Source of the DNA: Sparassis latifolia
Taxonomy: Eukaryota; Basidiomycota; Agaricomycetes; Polyporales; Sparassidaceae
Assembly (NCBI GenBank): GCA_018466975.1
Contig: CM031553.1
Coordinates: 558,001 to 622,000 of the forward strand
DNA length: 64,000 nt
Direction: 5' to 3'
Below are positions 45,980-58,804 of this stretch, one piece after another (position 1 is the first letter of the stretch; each line of letters starts with the position of its first letter). A model generated the notes under the pieces. The model had not been told where the DNA came from, searched no databases, and saw nothing but the letters and a program-made list of their open reading frames with translations. Made by a program: the position numbers and the translations under genes.

Positions 45980-48900
45980 ATGGCCTCCAGTCTTGCGGCA
46001 CAACTGGCCCAGGGAGCATCTCTCAATGCTTCACTTCTGGTCGACAGCTCTCGCCGGAAGTCAACGGAATCATATCTATTCTCTTTTAAGGAAGCCTTCC
46101 AACATGATCTTGACTCCCTCCACGCCCTGGGTGTCAATGGCTTTCTGCAGCTCAAGTCCATGAACCCGGTCCTCAGATATTTCGAGCAAACATTGTTCTC
46201 AGATGCCGCGAAATCTACGGATAGAACGCTGCAAGCAGCTGACGCCAATGCGAAGTTGGACGAGCAGATTGCTGCTTTTCTGCCCCTTCTAGGTCCATTC
46301 CTCATGGATGCGCCTACCGGAAAGGTCCTTGAATGGCTTGTGCGGAGGTTTAGGTATGACTCAGCCCCACCTTTTACCTTTTATCCCGCATTGTTCTTTG
46401 CTGCGCTACCGTTTAACGGCTGTTCACAGTCTGCTCTTTCAGGATAAACGAATTCAATGTCAAACATGTCCTGGCGTTGTTCCTGCCGTACCACGAGTCC
46501 CCCCATTTCGCTAAGATGGTGACCATACTACATATATCGTACGCCTACTCCTTTATTCACACACTCTCCCACCTTACTCGGCTTCTTCAGCGACCAGTCA
46601 GTTTTCCGCTTCTTGCTTCCTTACAAGAAGAACGTTGTGTCTCTTCCACGCAGCGCACTTGTCGCTGAGATGTCGAAGAATTCGGACTTCGCGCGCTTCG
46701 TCTTAGAGCTCTTACCAAAAGCCCTAAGAGAAGATGCCGGTCTTCACAGGGCGCTGGTGGCTTTTCATACAGGCTTGTCCCTGGATTTCGTTGCACATCA
46801 GCAGACACTGGATGAGGGAGCTGTTGCTTTCTTGCTTCCTGCCTTCGTGGAACCTTTACAGTTCCGACCGAATGCGAGTTCCACCGTGAAACCAACATTG
46901 ATTCAGGAGTCTACAGTGAGAATGTCCTTCTCTTGCAAAGAACGTGTTAATGATGGAAACCTCAGCTCGGAAGCTATCTACTCCTGGCTGCTACGTCTCA
47001 AAATGCCATCTGTCATCTAAGGCTCTCAAAGCTGTTCTTTCTGCCATCTCGTCTTCCGCAGATCGCGTGTCGCCAAAGCAATTTGTGCGAACACTTGTCG
47101 CTGTGTGTGCACCTCAAGATGAGTTGGAAGCTCTTCCACCAAATGTGATGGACACCTTCATCCAGTTTTCGTATGTGCCACTCAATCTAGGGTCTTGTCG
47201 AATCCTCACAGTATTTTGACAGAGGAATCGATGACGAAGTGAGAGCCGGATTATCTTGGGTTGGAGCTGAGAAGTTGGTCAACCCGCTGATCACTAGTCT
47301 GGTCAAGCAGTACGTAGTGCCTTGTACCTTTCAATTTCTTGACGGTGACGAATTGGCAAACAGTCTAGACCGCGAAACATTGGCTCATTTGCTTGAGTCC
47401 ATCTTGACTAGCACTGAAGTTTCGTCGAACATTGTTCGTCATGCCACGACGGTTCTGCTCCGCCATGCGACAGAAGTTCAATCGACGGAGGGCAATCGGG
47501 ACATGAATACGCGCAGATTTTTATCGCATATACAGCAGCGTCACCCGAAGACATTCGAGCAAGTATGCCACGACGCAATGAAACAGGACGAAGATCAACG
47601 CGAAGCTATTGAGCAGATTATAGTATCCCTGACTGTTGTATGTTTTTATTTGTCCGCGTCACGGCTTTTCTTGTGACTCAATGACTCTTGATTCTAAGGC
47701 GTCCTCCATGTCCAGTCACATGCAAGATCTTGGGGCCATAGTTGCTTCAATCAGTGCTGATGAAAATTCTCGCGCATTGGCAGTGCGAGACCTATTGAAT
47801 ATGTTATCCAACACGGATTTGTCCGTTTCTGATCGTGTATGTGTTCCATTGCTTCTTTCACCCTTTTTATGAAACCAACGTCAAAATTGATTGACTGTCC
47901 GACGTTCATATTTTAGGCCTCTGTCGCGTCTACTCTCCTCTCACGGGCAGGGGACACCAGCGCTGCAGTAATCGAGGCGCTCTATGCACAGCCTAGTGTC
48001 CTCCTACCTGTCCTTCTAGGCGGCGCTGCGGGCTACATATCATCTCTGACCCAAGCTCTACATCCCAAGCGGTCGCCCTCGAGAAATCTCATTCGGCTGC
48101 ACGTGACGTTCGTCACCAACTACTTCTTCTCCGTGGCACGAGCCAAGGATGAGGGTTTGGCGACTACTCTATTTTATCAGGTAGTTTTTCCGTTCCTCTT
48201 ATTCTCGAAGCCCAAGCAGAAGACCACTAGTATGGTGTGGAATATCATAGAGGAAAGGGAGAAAGATCGGCACGATGTCATGGGTATTGGTCGATACTCG
48301 GTTCTGGGCGGCTGCGTAGATGCCGTGAGATGGGAACAAGCAAAACAGGATCAGGAAGGACAGTACTATGATGAAGACCGTCATGTGGAGCTGCTGACGA
48401 AACTGAATCTGGCATTGACCTCCAAACTCGCAGGTGAGAGTCCTAGTCCTGCTACTGTCGCGACGCGTATGGCTAAGATGACAACTGCTAAGACAACGTT
48501 GCCATATCGAATAACTTTGCGCATCATTTGGATGCCTTATTGTCTAAGTTGCACGAAACCGACCTCTATTCGCGCAACCTTAGTTATTTGGTAATCCGAG
48601 CATTGCTCAGTCGACTGTCCAAGGAGCACCGGTGGAACGTCGCGTACCGAGTCCTAGAGGCAATGAAGTTGGAGAGCCTGGAGGGAATGAGTGGCTTCAT
48701 GCGTGGTGTCGACAACTTGCAAGTTGTACGTGTCTCTCCTGCTGTGCGTGTGGCTTTGTTGACACTTTCCGCCAGTTCCTGCAAGATGCCAGTCTGGTAA
48801 CGGCCGTAGTCCTCAAGCCAAGCAGCCAGCATACATTGCACCGCCTTCAAGTCGCTGTATTGAGCGTGCTTTCGACAATTCCCCCGCCTGCTGGTGTTGT

Positions 48901-51900
48901 TTTGAATTGGCTTGCAACTCCTCGATCGGTTCGTTGCCTTATCCGTATTACATTTCCTTCAGTGTTCTCTAAGCTGTATCTTCCATTGATCAGACTGAAG
49001 AGGCGCAGGACGGTATCGATGTCACAGAAGATTACGTGCGGCTGATGCGTGCGATGTATAAACTCAGCAACTCGACGTCATCTCTTCCTCTTCTTTCAAC
49101 CCATATCCTCCGTATGTTGTTCATCAATCTTGGTGATGAAGCCCTAGCATTCCTTGCTGGCGTATGGATTAATTCACTCCCCAATGGCAAAGAGGATGCG
49201 GTTAGCGAGTACCATATTTGTCATGCAGCCCTCCGCCATGCCGTAGCATTTCTCAATGCACACCATGCAACAGGACATTGTGTCGACTTCCAGACTGTAC
49301 TTCCGGCACTCATCGTATGCCTGCAGAGTAGTGAGGGTCGCGTACGAGAAGAGGCCTCGGCGTGTTTGGAATCCTTGAAGATCTTATCGAGTGCGAAAGG
49401 TGTTTCCTCTGTTTATGCGTATGACAAAATCTATGGTCCTAGTTCTGGTGAGTTTTGAGTTTGTGATGCTTATTTGGTCTGTCGCTCACTTTCTACCCAT
49501 CGTCAGCTAGCCTGCAGTACTTGGGATGGGGCGACTTCTGCAAATACGTGAACGCGTTGGTCGAAGCTCGACATCATTTTCTCCATGATGGGACCTTCAT
49601 TGCCAAATTCCATGCGCAATATCTGTCTGAAAACAAGACGGACTCCAAAAAGCAGGCTGGGTACGGTTCCCTTTTCCCTGGCGTTGGTGTACTTATGCAA
49701 GTTATCATTTCGATTTTATCAGACGCAAGCAGAGGATCATGTGCTATCTTCTTTCGCACGTCAACGCCTGCCCAGCCCTCCATGTTCAGCGCAGTCTCCT
49801 GAAAAGCCTGGAATTGGCGCCGAACATGGTCAAATCTCAGGTGCTTCTGCCAACTTTGCAGAAAGTCTTGGACAAACTATCTCGCGTCACTCGGGCTGAA
49901 GATGTCGATCAGCTGTACCAAGACTTCTCCTCCCTAATCGTGTCTTCGTTTGATAGGTCTGCCGCGTCTGATCTTAATGATCAGAGCAAACCTGTATGGT
50001 CTACCTTCGAACAGGTGTTGACAGTATGTTTCAGCAACGGTATGTATCACGAGCGAAATTGTTTCTCTATGTTGCTATAACTTTTCTCTATTCACTAGAA
50101 TCTTTCACTGCCATGAAACTCGCTCTTGTCTCCAACGTTCAAAGCGGGCTCTTCGCGAAGCTGTCAGCTGAGCGCAAGGTAGACTTATGCCGTGTACTTT
50201 TGGAGATCGGGGGTCAACAAGCCAACTCCGTTAGTACTCGTTTAATCTCACGTACAAGATCACTTCTCACATGAAAGCAGACGTCCGACTGTAAACGGCT
50301 GCTGACTCACGTCGTGACGGAAGTGCCATTGATGATACGGCTTCTCGTCTTGCTCCAGCCTACCGCTGAAGAAACAGGTGAACGTGCCAGCAAGCGTGTG
50401 AGACTTGAAGAGTGAGTGGTGCTGTTCTGTGGAGGCTTGACGAGTCTAAATCAAATCTCTGCAGCACCAGCCCTCTGAACAACACCAGTGCCCTTCCTTC
50501 CTTGTGTCTTTTGGCGGAGATCCTGGCTTCAATATCATTACCTGGTTCTCTGGATTTGATGACATGCCTCCTGGAGACATTGAACAAAGTAACTACTCAT
50601 GCAACAGTCCTCCCTGCTGAGAAAAGCTACGTGGAGCAGCTACTCATGACTGCGCTAGACAGCACTATTAGTAGCATGCCCGTACGTTTTCAGTTACTTA
50701 AATTCCCCAGCTGTTGTTCAATTTCCTCCAGGAGAATTCTAAGCTCCCTGCTGGATCTGTCCGCGTTGATGTGCTCGTTGAGCTAATTAGAGGTAGGATC
50801 ATCTTCTGAACAAGAGCATGTCCACTGACAGTGGCTCATGGTAGTGTCAGAGAACCCTCAGACCTCGCATCAAGCACTCCTTGTAATGTCCAACTTGGCA
50901 CGTTTGACTCCCGACGCGATCTTACACAACGTCATGCCGGTCTTCACGTTTATGGGCTCCAATGTTTTCCATCGCGATGACACATATAGCTTTGGGGTTG
51001 TGCAAAGGGTGTGTCCCAGTGTCGCGTCGCAACTGCGGGAACAATCGCTCATGAATGACTTAGACAATAGATAGTATTGTTCCGGTGATGGCGGCTTCGC
51101 TGAAGGACGCCCATGCTGAGCGTCTTGAACTCTACATTGCAGCGCGAGAATTCCTGCGCATTTTCACGGATGCTTCCAACCACATTCCCCGGCATCGCCG
51201 TGCACAGTAAGTGAAGCTTTATCATATCGTCTATGAAACTCATTCGAGACTCATCAGCCTGTTCTCCCATCTTGTGGACGTGCTCGGCCCGGAGGAATTC
51301 TTGCCTCCTGTCTGCATGCTACTCGTAGACAGGATGACAAATCGTGTTGTACGCCAGAATTTCCAGGATGCACGGATAACGCTCTCCTTGCCACTCAATA
51401 TCGTACAACATTATCCTGCAGAGCAAAGACTATCTGTACGCTTTCATCTTCTCAAGTTCTACATAAATCTTAGTGTATTTCGCAGCTCCTGGTGGAGATG
51501 ATGCACGAGAGTCAGCGGTTGCTTGGCCAAGGACAGGAAACTTTCTTGTATACAAGTCTGTGAGCCCTCATTTACTACCTGTTCTTCGATCCATTCTGAT
51601 CCTTGCTCAGAGAGGATGAGACACCTCCTACCGTTCCCAAACGAAAAGTATTGGCACTCCTTGTGTTCACCGATCACACATTGAAGGACATACCTGTCCT
51701 GTCCTCGTCCGAAGCGTCACGGGCACGCATACTGACCTCTGAAGTGCTGTCTCTACTTTTGGGCTTCACGGTGCTTGGTGCCGATGAGTCGCTTCACGAT
51801 TTGACGGTGGCAGCACGAACAGCGATGGCTAGCACTTTGCAGATAATGTCGGCAGGTGACTTCATTGCTGGCATTTTGACAATGATTGAAAGCCCGGAAG

Positions 51901-53897
51901 TCAAAGTGAGCTTGCACAAGTACGTCCTTTGGATACGGCTAGACTTTATTTTCCCTAATAGATCCAAACTGGAGCTTTGGAGCTTCTTGGTGAACGTTTG
52001 ACGAATATTTCTGATCAAGTTCGACGGGAATCAGCGCCTTCCATTGTGATAGTCGTTGATATAGTCCGGCAATCGTTAACTTTGGGACACGATGTTGTGT
52101 TTGTTCGGGCGGCGTTCCATGCGTTGCGTGCCATCAGCCAGACGGCATGTCCAGACGAAGAGAATGCTCTTACGAGCACTGTACCCCTGGTGTTGATAGC
52201 CGCGAAACAGCAAGAGACAGCTTCCATCGCCTTCAACTTGTTGCAATCACTTTGGTGGGCATAGTCGCTCTATAGCTTACACAGGACACTGAACAATCTA
52301 CCAGCTCCACGTTGGGACCGCGCATAATCCCGTATCTTAAAGAGATCGTTCAAGTGTGCGTCACGACCTTGCATTATATTCTGACTGGGACATGGAGTAA
52401 GCGTATATGGCGTGATCAGCACATTCGGGACCGCTGAACTCTTAACGTCCATACAGTCAATCGAGAAGACATACCCAAGGACGCTTTCACTGTCGTGCAC
52501 ACTCTACTTACTACGATTCCGACGTTCTGGAGCGGGCAAGAGCTTACAGGAGTCGTCAATTTATACTTGGATTTCTGCGTCACTGCGTCATCTACACCCG
52601 AATTTGCTACGATGACTTCTGTTGTCAAAACCCTGGCAAAGCACGTGCCGTCGAAGGTGTTGCTACCAACACTGTGCGCAGTGTGGTCATCAACCGGATC
52701 GGTGGATGTAAGTTGAATGTGCCTCCTTGGTCAAGTCATACTGAGGAATCTCAGGTCAACCCGTTGAGGTGTATTGGGTTCTTCTCCCTTATGAAGAGAT
52801 CGATTCGGGCGGCAACAAGACCTCTTGTGCTCGACCATCTGCGACTATTGTTTGAAACGTTCCACGATGCATTCAACATGAACGTGAACATGAATGTGCT
52901 CGCTGACGGGAAGGAAGTGCGTATATATGTTCACATCTATCCTGAACCTTGGATATTGACAGGTTAATCCAGATAGAAACGGATATCATCTCGTCGTTCG
53001 TCGAACTGGTCGTTAAGCTGAACGAGACGGCTTTCAGACCCCTGTTCCGAAAACTGTGCGATTGGGCCTTTGCAAGTGACAACGGTTAGCCTTTTGTTTC
53101 TCATGAAGACGTGCGTCTGACCCCGTACCATTGCAGACGCGGCTGAAGCATCTCGCCAAGTTAGGTTCTGCCATATATATATAGCGCTCTTGAATTACTT
53201 CAAGGTGAGGAAATGACAATCCAGAGCCCATGTCTCATGCTTATGTTGCCCCAGGGTTTGATGATTCCCTACATGTCATTCGTATGGCAACCAGTCCTGA
53301 GAGTCTTCGAAGGATTTGTCTCTGGATCGCTGCAAGACTCGTCGGTGTGGATAGCAGTGTTGCAAACTATTACCAGCTCCCTGGCCTACGACGAAAGATG
53401 TACGTGCCATAGCGTAAATGCATGCAGTAACCCAGTGGATTCTGATTCCGTTTCACAGCGTTTTGGAGAGACAGGAAATTGGGGGAGCTTGTCTCCATTA
53501 TGAGCAAGCAGGTTCCGGTTTGCGTCCAGTTGAATGCAGGAAAGATCCCATTCTTGAGCTGTCTGACAGCTACTATGGGCACACTAGACGATGATACCCT
53601 GTTAAAATCCATGAACCTGGATATTCTCATGGAAAGCCGCTCAGAAGATCCGAGAATACGTCAATTCAGCCTGTCATGCAGCGAAGCCCTGTGGAGAGCC
53701 CATGGAAGCAAATTACTAGGTATATTTTTCTATTCTACCTGGAGTTCGTCTCACTACAGCATTATGCAGGATTCGCTGAGGAAACATCCACCTTCCTTGT
53801 TGAATGTGCCGAAGATGAAAATGACAACGTTGTCCGAGAAGCCCTTAAACTGAAGAGTGCAGTGGAAGGCGTAGCCGGGAGAATAGATGCCTCGTAG
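45980..53897 (+). CDS. UTP10: U3 snoRNP component UTP10 (HEATR1/BP28)
   Basis: The longest gene here, about 7.9 kb with many ~50 bp introns and roughly 2,000 residues, in line with this HEAT-repeat family. The start MASSLAAQLAQGASLNASLL then DSSRRKSTESYLFSFKEA is diagnostic for UTP10/HEATR1. HEAT-type helices continue through the gene (FNVKHVLALFLPYHESPHF, ELLPKALREDAGLHRALVAF, LPPVCMLLVDRMTNRVVRQN). Near the end, ENPLRCIGFF-like VNPLRCIGFFSLMKRSIRAA and then FDDSLHVIRM mark the BP28CT region, followed by a HEAT helix with RQFSLSCSEALWRAHG and the terminus GVAGRIDAS. UTP10 belongs to the t-UTP/UTP-A complex of the small-subunit processome, linking rDNA transcription to pre-18S processing. No internal break was found. 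The first intron starts at about 46354. Confidence 0.93.
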
Positions 53898-54614
53898 TAT
53901 CATGGGTTGACGCGCTTATCCTCATCTGATGCTACTTGCTCCACAGAAACTCTAAGCGGCGGGACAGTGTGCTAGACTGTCCTCCGCGGAGACACTGTGT
54001 GTATCTGGCGTCATGTAGCAAGATAGAAGCATACAATACGATGGAGAGTATGTTGCCATGATACTGCTGCTGCACCAGCTGAACCTCACGGGAAAGCGCA
54101 GTACAAATTTTCGTCAAATTAACGTAAGATCCCAAGTACATACTCACTGAAATTCTAGAGAACCGTGAGGTGCTCTACTTCCTGGACCGAGAGCCTTATC
54201 GAGCGTCGTCACACCTGCTACCAGAAACACACTCTGCAACGCAAATCCGGCCGCTTGCCTACCATGTAATGAGCTAATAAAAGTACTATAGCACTAGAAT
54301 AATATGCGGGGAGTGCTGCTGATCAATTGCTTCTCTTTCTCTGTACGGGGGATCCTGCATTAGTGTTTTGGTTATTACAGAGCTGGATTGCCCGTAGCGA
54401 ATTCTCTACTGGCTGCAGGATTCTGGGCATCATGGAAACGAAGAGCACTCCGCATCTGTGGTGTGTCGAAGGGTAAAGACGGATGGCAAAATCTGAAGCA
54501 TGCCGAGCGCATTAGAGACTGAATCAATTGATTGTGAACACTTGCCTATTCTAGGTGTACAATACCGACGGTGCACCTGGCGTCTGAGGGAATTATCCAG
54601 GATCCTGTAGAAGG
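53898..54614. other. Intergenic region after UTP10
   Basis: About 700 bp without a supported gene, including the UTP10 3' flank. Short ORFs only; no RNA gene or element recognised. Confidence 0.4.
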
Positions 54615-54922
54615 GCTCTTCAATTCTTGTGCTCGTCTACCAGCTCACCCGCCTTGCCTGTTAGAATGATTAGCCAGGATTAGACGAGTGATGGGGCAAT
54701 AATATATCCCGAGATCGCTGCGTGGCCGCCAAGGCTGAGGTCGCGCTGAACCATGCTACAACTCATAAATAATGTATATTGTCATTGTCCATAGTGATTA
54801 TCACTCAAGAGAGAGGTGAACAGAACTTCCAGAATGTGAACTTCAAAGATTTTGCACGAAGAAACAGTGGGTTCCCCGACGCTGTGCTCACCACGCTGGA
54901 CGTAGCTGAGATCTGGATCTAT
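54615..54922. repeat. Direct repeat, copy 1, at the 3' side of the protease gene
   Basis: About 300 bp nearly identical to 57624-57919, in the same orientation. Shared blocks include 'caattcttgtgctcgt', 'gattagccaggattag', 'ccatgctacaactcataaat' and 'gaacttcaaagattttgcac'. Similarity stops abruptly after 'gatctggatctat'. Confidence 0.88.
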
Positions 54923-55004
54923 GATAAATAAGAAGAATCAAGCATATACACCAAGGGACGAACGGCCACCCGCCAGACGCCCACAACCATCACCACCGGG
55001 ACGC

Positions 55005-57286
55005 TCAATGCGGCCTCGCCGGATCGTCATACGGCGTCACGAACGCCTCACTTTCAGGCTCGTAAGGCTTGTCGCTGAAATGCATCGGCGGACGTATGAC
55101 GTTCGGCACCGCGCGGTACTGCTGGTTCCGGCCGTCGCTGACAAGCTTGATCAGGACGCCGAGAAGGAGCACGAGCACGCCCGCGATGAGGCCCATGATG
55201 ATGTACGAGTTGCGCGTGAGCCCGCCGAGATCGACCGTCGATGACGACGACGCGCCGCCGGACGCCTCAGCGAGTGCCGCGTCGAGCTTCGCAGCCGCAG
55301 CGGGAGTGGTGGTGCTCGCCGTCGACGGGCTCAGGGTGCTTGCAGAAGGGCCCGAGGTGCTGGACGCACCCGCCGAATGGGTCGCGGAGAGGGAGGGGGA
55401 GGTGAGCGAGTACGTGACGCTCTGCGAGACGGTCTTCGGGTACGTGTAGTTCTGGTTATCCTGGATCTGCTGCTGCTCAGTCTGCCCGATCCGCTCCAAG
55501 TTGAGCGTGTCGAAGTTCGCCCAGGCCTTGTCCGGGTCCGTGAGCTGGGAAGGCGGTCAGTAACAGATGGTGCACTTGAGCGCCGGACGCACAGAGAGTA
55601 GCTGCATGTAGGGCTGGTTCGTGCGGTTCTCGGTCCAGTTTCCCCAATGAAAGAGCGTGTAGACATTCCGCAGGAACGAGCTGCCGAGGATGAAATCTAT
55701 GGTACGAACGAATCCGGGCGATCAGCTGGAGCCGCCACACTTGCAGAAGGGATACATACCGGCACCAACGGATGCACCGCTGTAACTGATAGCACCGATG
55801 CATTTCAAAGAACCATCATCGCTGACGCCGACAATTGTGGAGTCGATGGGGTCAACCGGGTAGATGCTCTCACTGTGAATCGCGAGTCGACAGATAAACA
55901 ATTTGTTCTGCAAGAATAGGGATTGAGATGTAGACGAACCCAAACACCATACTGATGTTCAACTTTGTCGAACACGGCACCGAATAAGTCCTTATACTAG
56001 GAATCCATTGCGCTCCAGGGATATCCTTGTAGATCCCGTGGACGTAGTACGGCGGAGCTATCACTGTCAATGTACCAGTTAGCACACCGACAACTATGTG
56101 AGTTAATCGACAAGGTGAACACCCACTCAGGGCAGTACCAGAATCAAGGATGACGATAGTCTGATTGGGACCAGGGTTAGCATTAACACCAGTGCCATTG
56201 GGTCTGAATAGCACCGGGTAAGCGCTGTACATCTCAAAATGAAAGATACAAAACGCACCCAAACGAGTTGCCAGTTAGAAACTTCCCATCCAAGTAAACA
56301 CCGTCCATGAACGTGGAGAAGGTATCGTCAGAGTATACCGGTAATGGAGGTGCCTCAAGGACCGCTTCAAAGTTCGTCACAATCTCCGCTACGCAGACCC
56401 AGTCAGTGCATACGCACCAAGAGTGTATCAGCGAACTTACAGATCGTGAGAGCACCGCCGTCAACGACGCCAACAGCAGAGCGTGTAAGGTATAAGGTAA
56501 TGTACGGCTCCATGTCGGGATTGTTGTTGAATAGCTACAACGTGTTTGAGCGATAGGATCTCATGATTCTGAGACATCGTAGGTTCTTACATTTGACAGG
56601 AATGGCCAACCATTGTCTGTGCTATTGTGATATAGATTTTGGAAAATACCGGAAGCGAACGGTCTGCCCAAATTACGAGATCAGTGGAAGCAAGGCAGGA
56701 GGTCGATTGCTACACGTACGAGCTGACACCCAGGATACCATCGGCAGACCTGGCAATTTCAGCAGCAGCGGATCCGGAGTTGACTGGAGTAACATGGTAA
56801 GTACTAAAAAGCGCCGGAATGGCTGAGATACAAACTGAACGCCTGTGCTTGCACTGTATACTGGCCAAGGGAGATATTCGCGAGCACGATCGGCCCATCA
56901 ATATAAGTCCCATCACTACCATGAGCGAAGTATGAATATTGCGCACACTGCCGTCGAGGCGAGAGCTCTACTCACTCATAGGTGACGTTCTCGCTGTGCC
57001 CAGTGGGAATGAGGCCGTCCAGCGTCAGATTTTGGGAGTTGTAGATCCATAGGTCCGAGCTGCCAGTGTCAATCACAACCTGGAACGGCTGGCCCTGGAT
57101 GTAAACGGTCGCGGTGTACATTCCAATGAGCATCCATGAATTGGTGAACCCGAGCCGGCCCTCGTTCGTGGTGTTGACCGTCACAACAGCTGTCGTGTTC
57201 TTGAAGATGGGGTTGTGATCGGTCGCGGCATAGATCGCGGCAAAGCAGGAGCAGAGCGACAGGAGAGTCAACGGAACCACAAACAT
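55005..57286 (-). CDS. Membrane-anchored pepsin-type aspartic protease
   Basis: An A1-family aspartic endopeptidase in about eight exons. A signal peptide (MFVVPLTLLSLCSCFAAIYA) is followed by LIGMYTATVYIQGQPFQVVI and the first active-site motif DTGSSDLW. Next come a flap-side region (FAHGSDGTYIDGPIVLANIS), VYLDGKFLTGNSFG and the second active-site motif IVILDSGTALSG. A Ser/Thr/Ala-rich stalk near the C-terminus leads to one transmembrane helix (SYIIMGLIAGVLVLLLGVLI) and a short cytosolic tail ending YDDPARPH. So the enzyme is probably held at the cell surface or vacuolar membrane with its catalytic part outside. The start was set at the ATG that gives the signal peptide. It lies between two ~300 bp direct repeats, a sign of past local duplication. 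Confidence 0.9.
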
Positions 57287-57623
57287 GTGACCGCGTACCA
57301 GAGGTTGGGGAGATGATGGAGGCTTCGTGCCAGCAACATGGCATTTTATACGTGCCTCACCAGGAGAGAAGCCCAAGGGAGTAAGGCGGATATAGTCGGA
57401 GTCCCATGCTTGAACAGCCACTACTAGCGGTGGCTCGCCCGAGCGCGTATGAGCGCGCGGTGATGCACCATGAGCCTATGTGCACCCCGAGCCATCTGTG
57501 CCGCACAGAGCAGCATGGACTGAGTCATCATTCGAGGTGAGGTCTTGTGACGTGTTTTCAATGCTAGGACACCCGAGACGTTGAATCAATAGAGTAAGTA
57601 CTTGATAATTGTGGCCCATAGGG

Positions 57624-57919
57624 CTTCTCAATTCTTGTGCTCGTTTTCCAGCTCGCCCGCCTTGCCTGGGAGGATGATTAGCCAGGATTAGCCGAGTGAT
57701 GGGCCCGAGATCGCTGCACGGCCGACAAGGCTGAGGTCGCACTGAACCATGCTACAACTCATAAATACTGTACATTATCATTGTCCATAGTGATTAGTAC
57801 TCAAGAGATAAGTGAACAGAATTTCCAGAATGTGAACTTCAAAGATTTTGCACGAAGAACCGGTGGTATCCCCCGACGCCATGCTCACCGCGCTGGACAG
57901 CTACGAGATCTGGATCTAT
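57624..57919. repeat. Direct repeat, copy 2, upstream of the protease gene
   Basis: Partner of 54615-54922 at an offset of about 3.0 kb. It lacks a short 'aataatata' insertion and has scattered substitutions. It ends at the same 'gatctggatctat' boundary, 60 bp before the hAT-like MITE. Confidence 0.88.
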
Positions 57920-57979
57920 TGGCATCAGTCGGGTGATTCTGGCTAATCTTCCCACCCCAGGGAGCGCGCGAGCTGGAAA

Positions 57980-58762
57980 AGGACCCCTGAATATACCCTA
58001 GGACGTCGTTTCCGCATCCGGACAAAAATTTGGAGGTTTTCAGCTGGACGCCGTATCCCATCCGGACAAAAACAGGACAAAAACGGTCGACCGCCGTGCG
58101 GTTCATCCGGACATAAAATTCGAGGTCCCTCGGAGGCCATCTGACCGTCCGGACATTTTTCGGGCCTATAGTCGTATGTCGTAGCGGTTGGAGTGTGTAC
58201 CGGAGATCTGCTGGTTTGTGCGAGCATGTGTTTGAGTCCCAAGAAATGCACATCGGGGATATGTTTAATCTTTCCACTACTGAGAGCCTAGGTTCACCTT
58301 AAGCGGCAATGTTCAGTTTTGCATCAGCATCCAATCATTGAACTTCTCAGCTTCTCACTGTGATTGTTGGGCACAAGATTCCTTTTCTATATCAGAGGAA
58401 ACAGAGTGAATAGAAGTAGAAGTACCCTAGTAGTAATCTACAGTACATGCATTCTACCACTACTGTGCCAACTGATGCTATCACCTGTTTCCTCTGTGCT
58501 ATCCGGACAAAACAATCAGTTCTTATAGGCCATTTGTGCCATCCGGACAAAAATTTGAGGTTTTATAGGCCGTTTTCACCATCCGGACAAAAATTTGGGA
58601 CTTGTAATGCCGTCTCCGTTGTCCGGACAATTTTTCGGAAAAGTCGCCATCGTCTCCGCATCCGGACAAAAAACTCCCAAAACCTGCTGAAAAAAGTCCG
58701 GACAAAAAATTGGAAAATCGATGATTTTGGATACGACGTCTTAGGGTATATTCAGGGGTCCT
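57980..58762. mobile_element. hAT-like MITE with 8 bp target duplication and 40 bp internal array
   Basis: Terminal inverted repeats: 'aggacccctgaatataccct' continuing 'aggacgtcgt' from 57980, and its complement to 58762. The octamer GCTGGAAA flanks both ends perfectly (57972-57979 and 58763-58770). An 8 bp duplication points to hAT-type transposition. Inside are about ten direct copies of 'atccggacaaaa'; six form a regular ~40 bp array at 58499-58735. There is no transposase ORF. Confidence 0.88.
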
Positions 58763-58804
58763 GCTGGAAAGCGAGCGTAAGAATTGAGAAGCCATGTACA
58801 AGCT

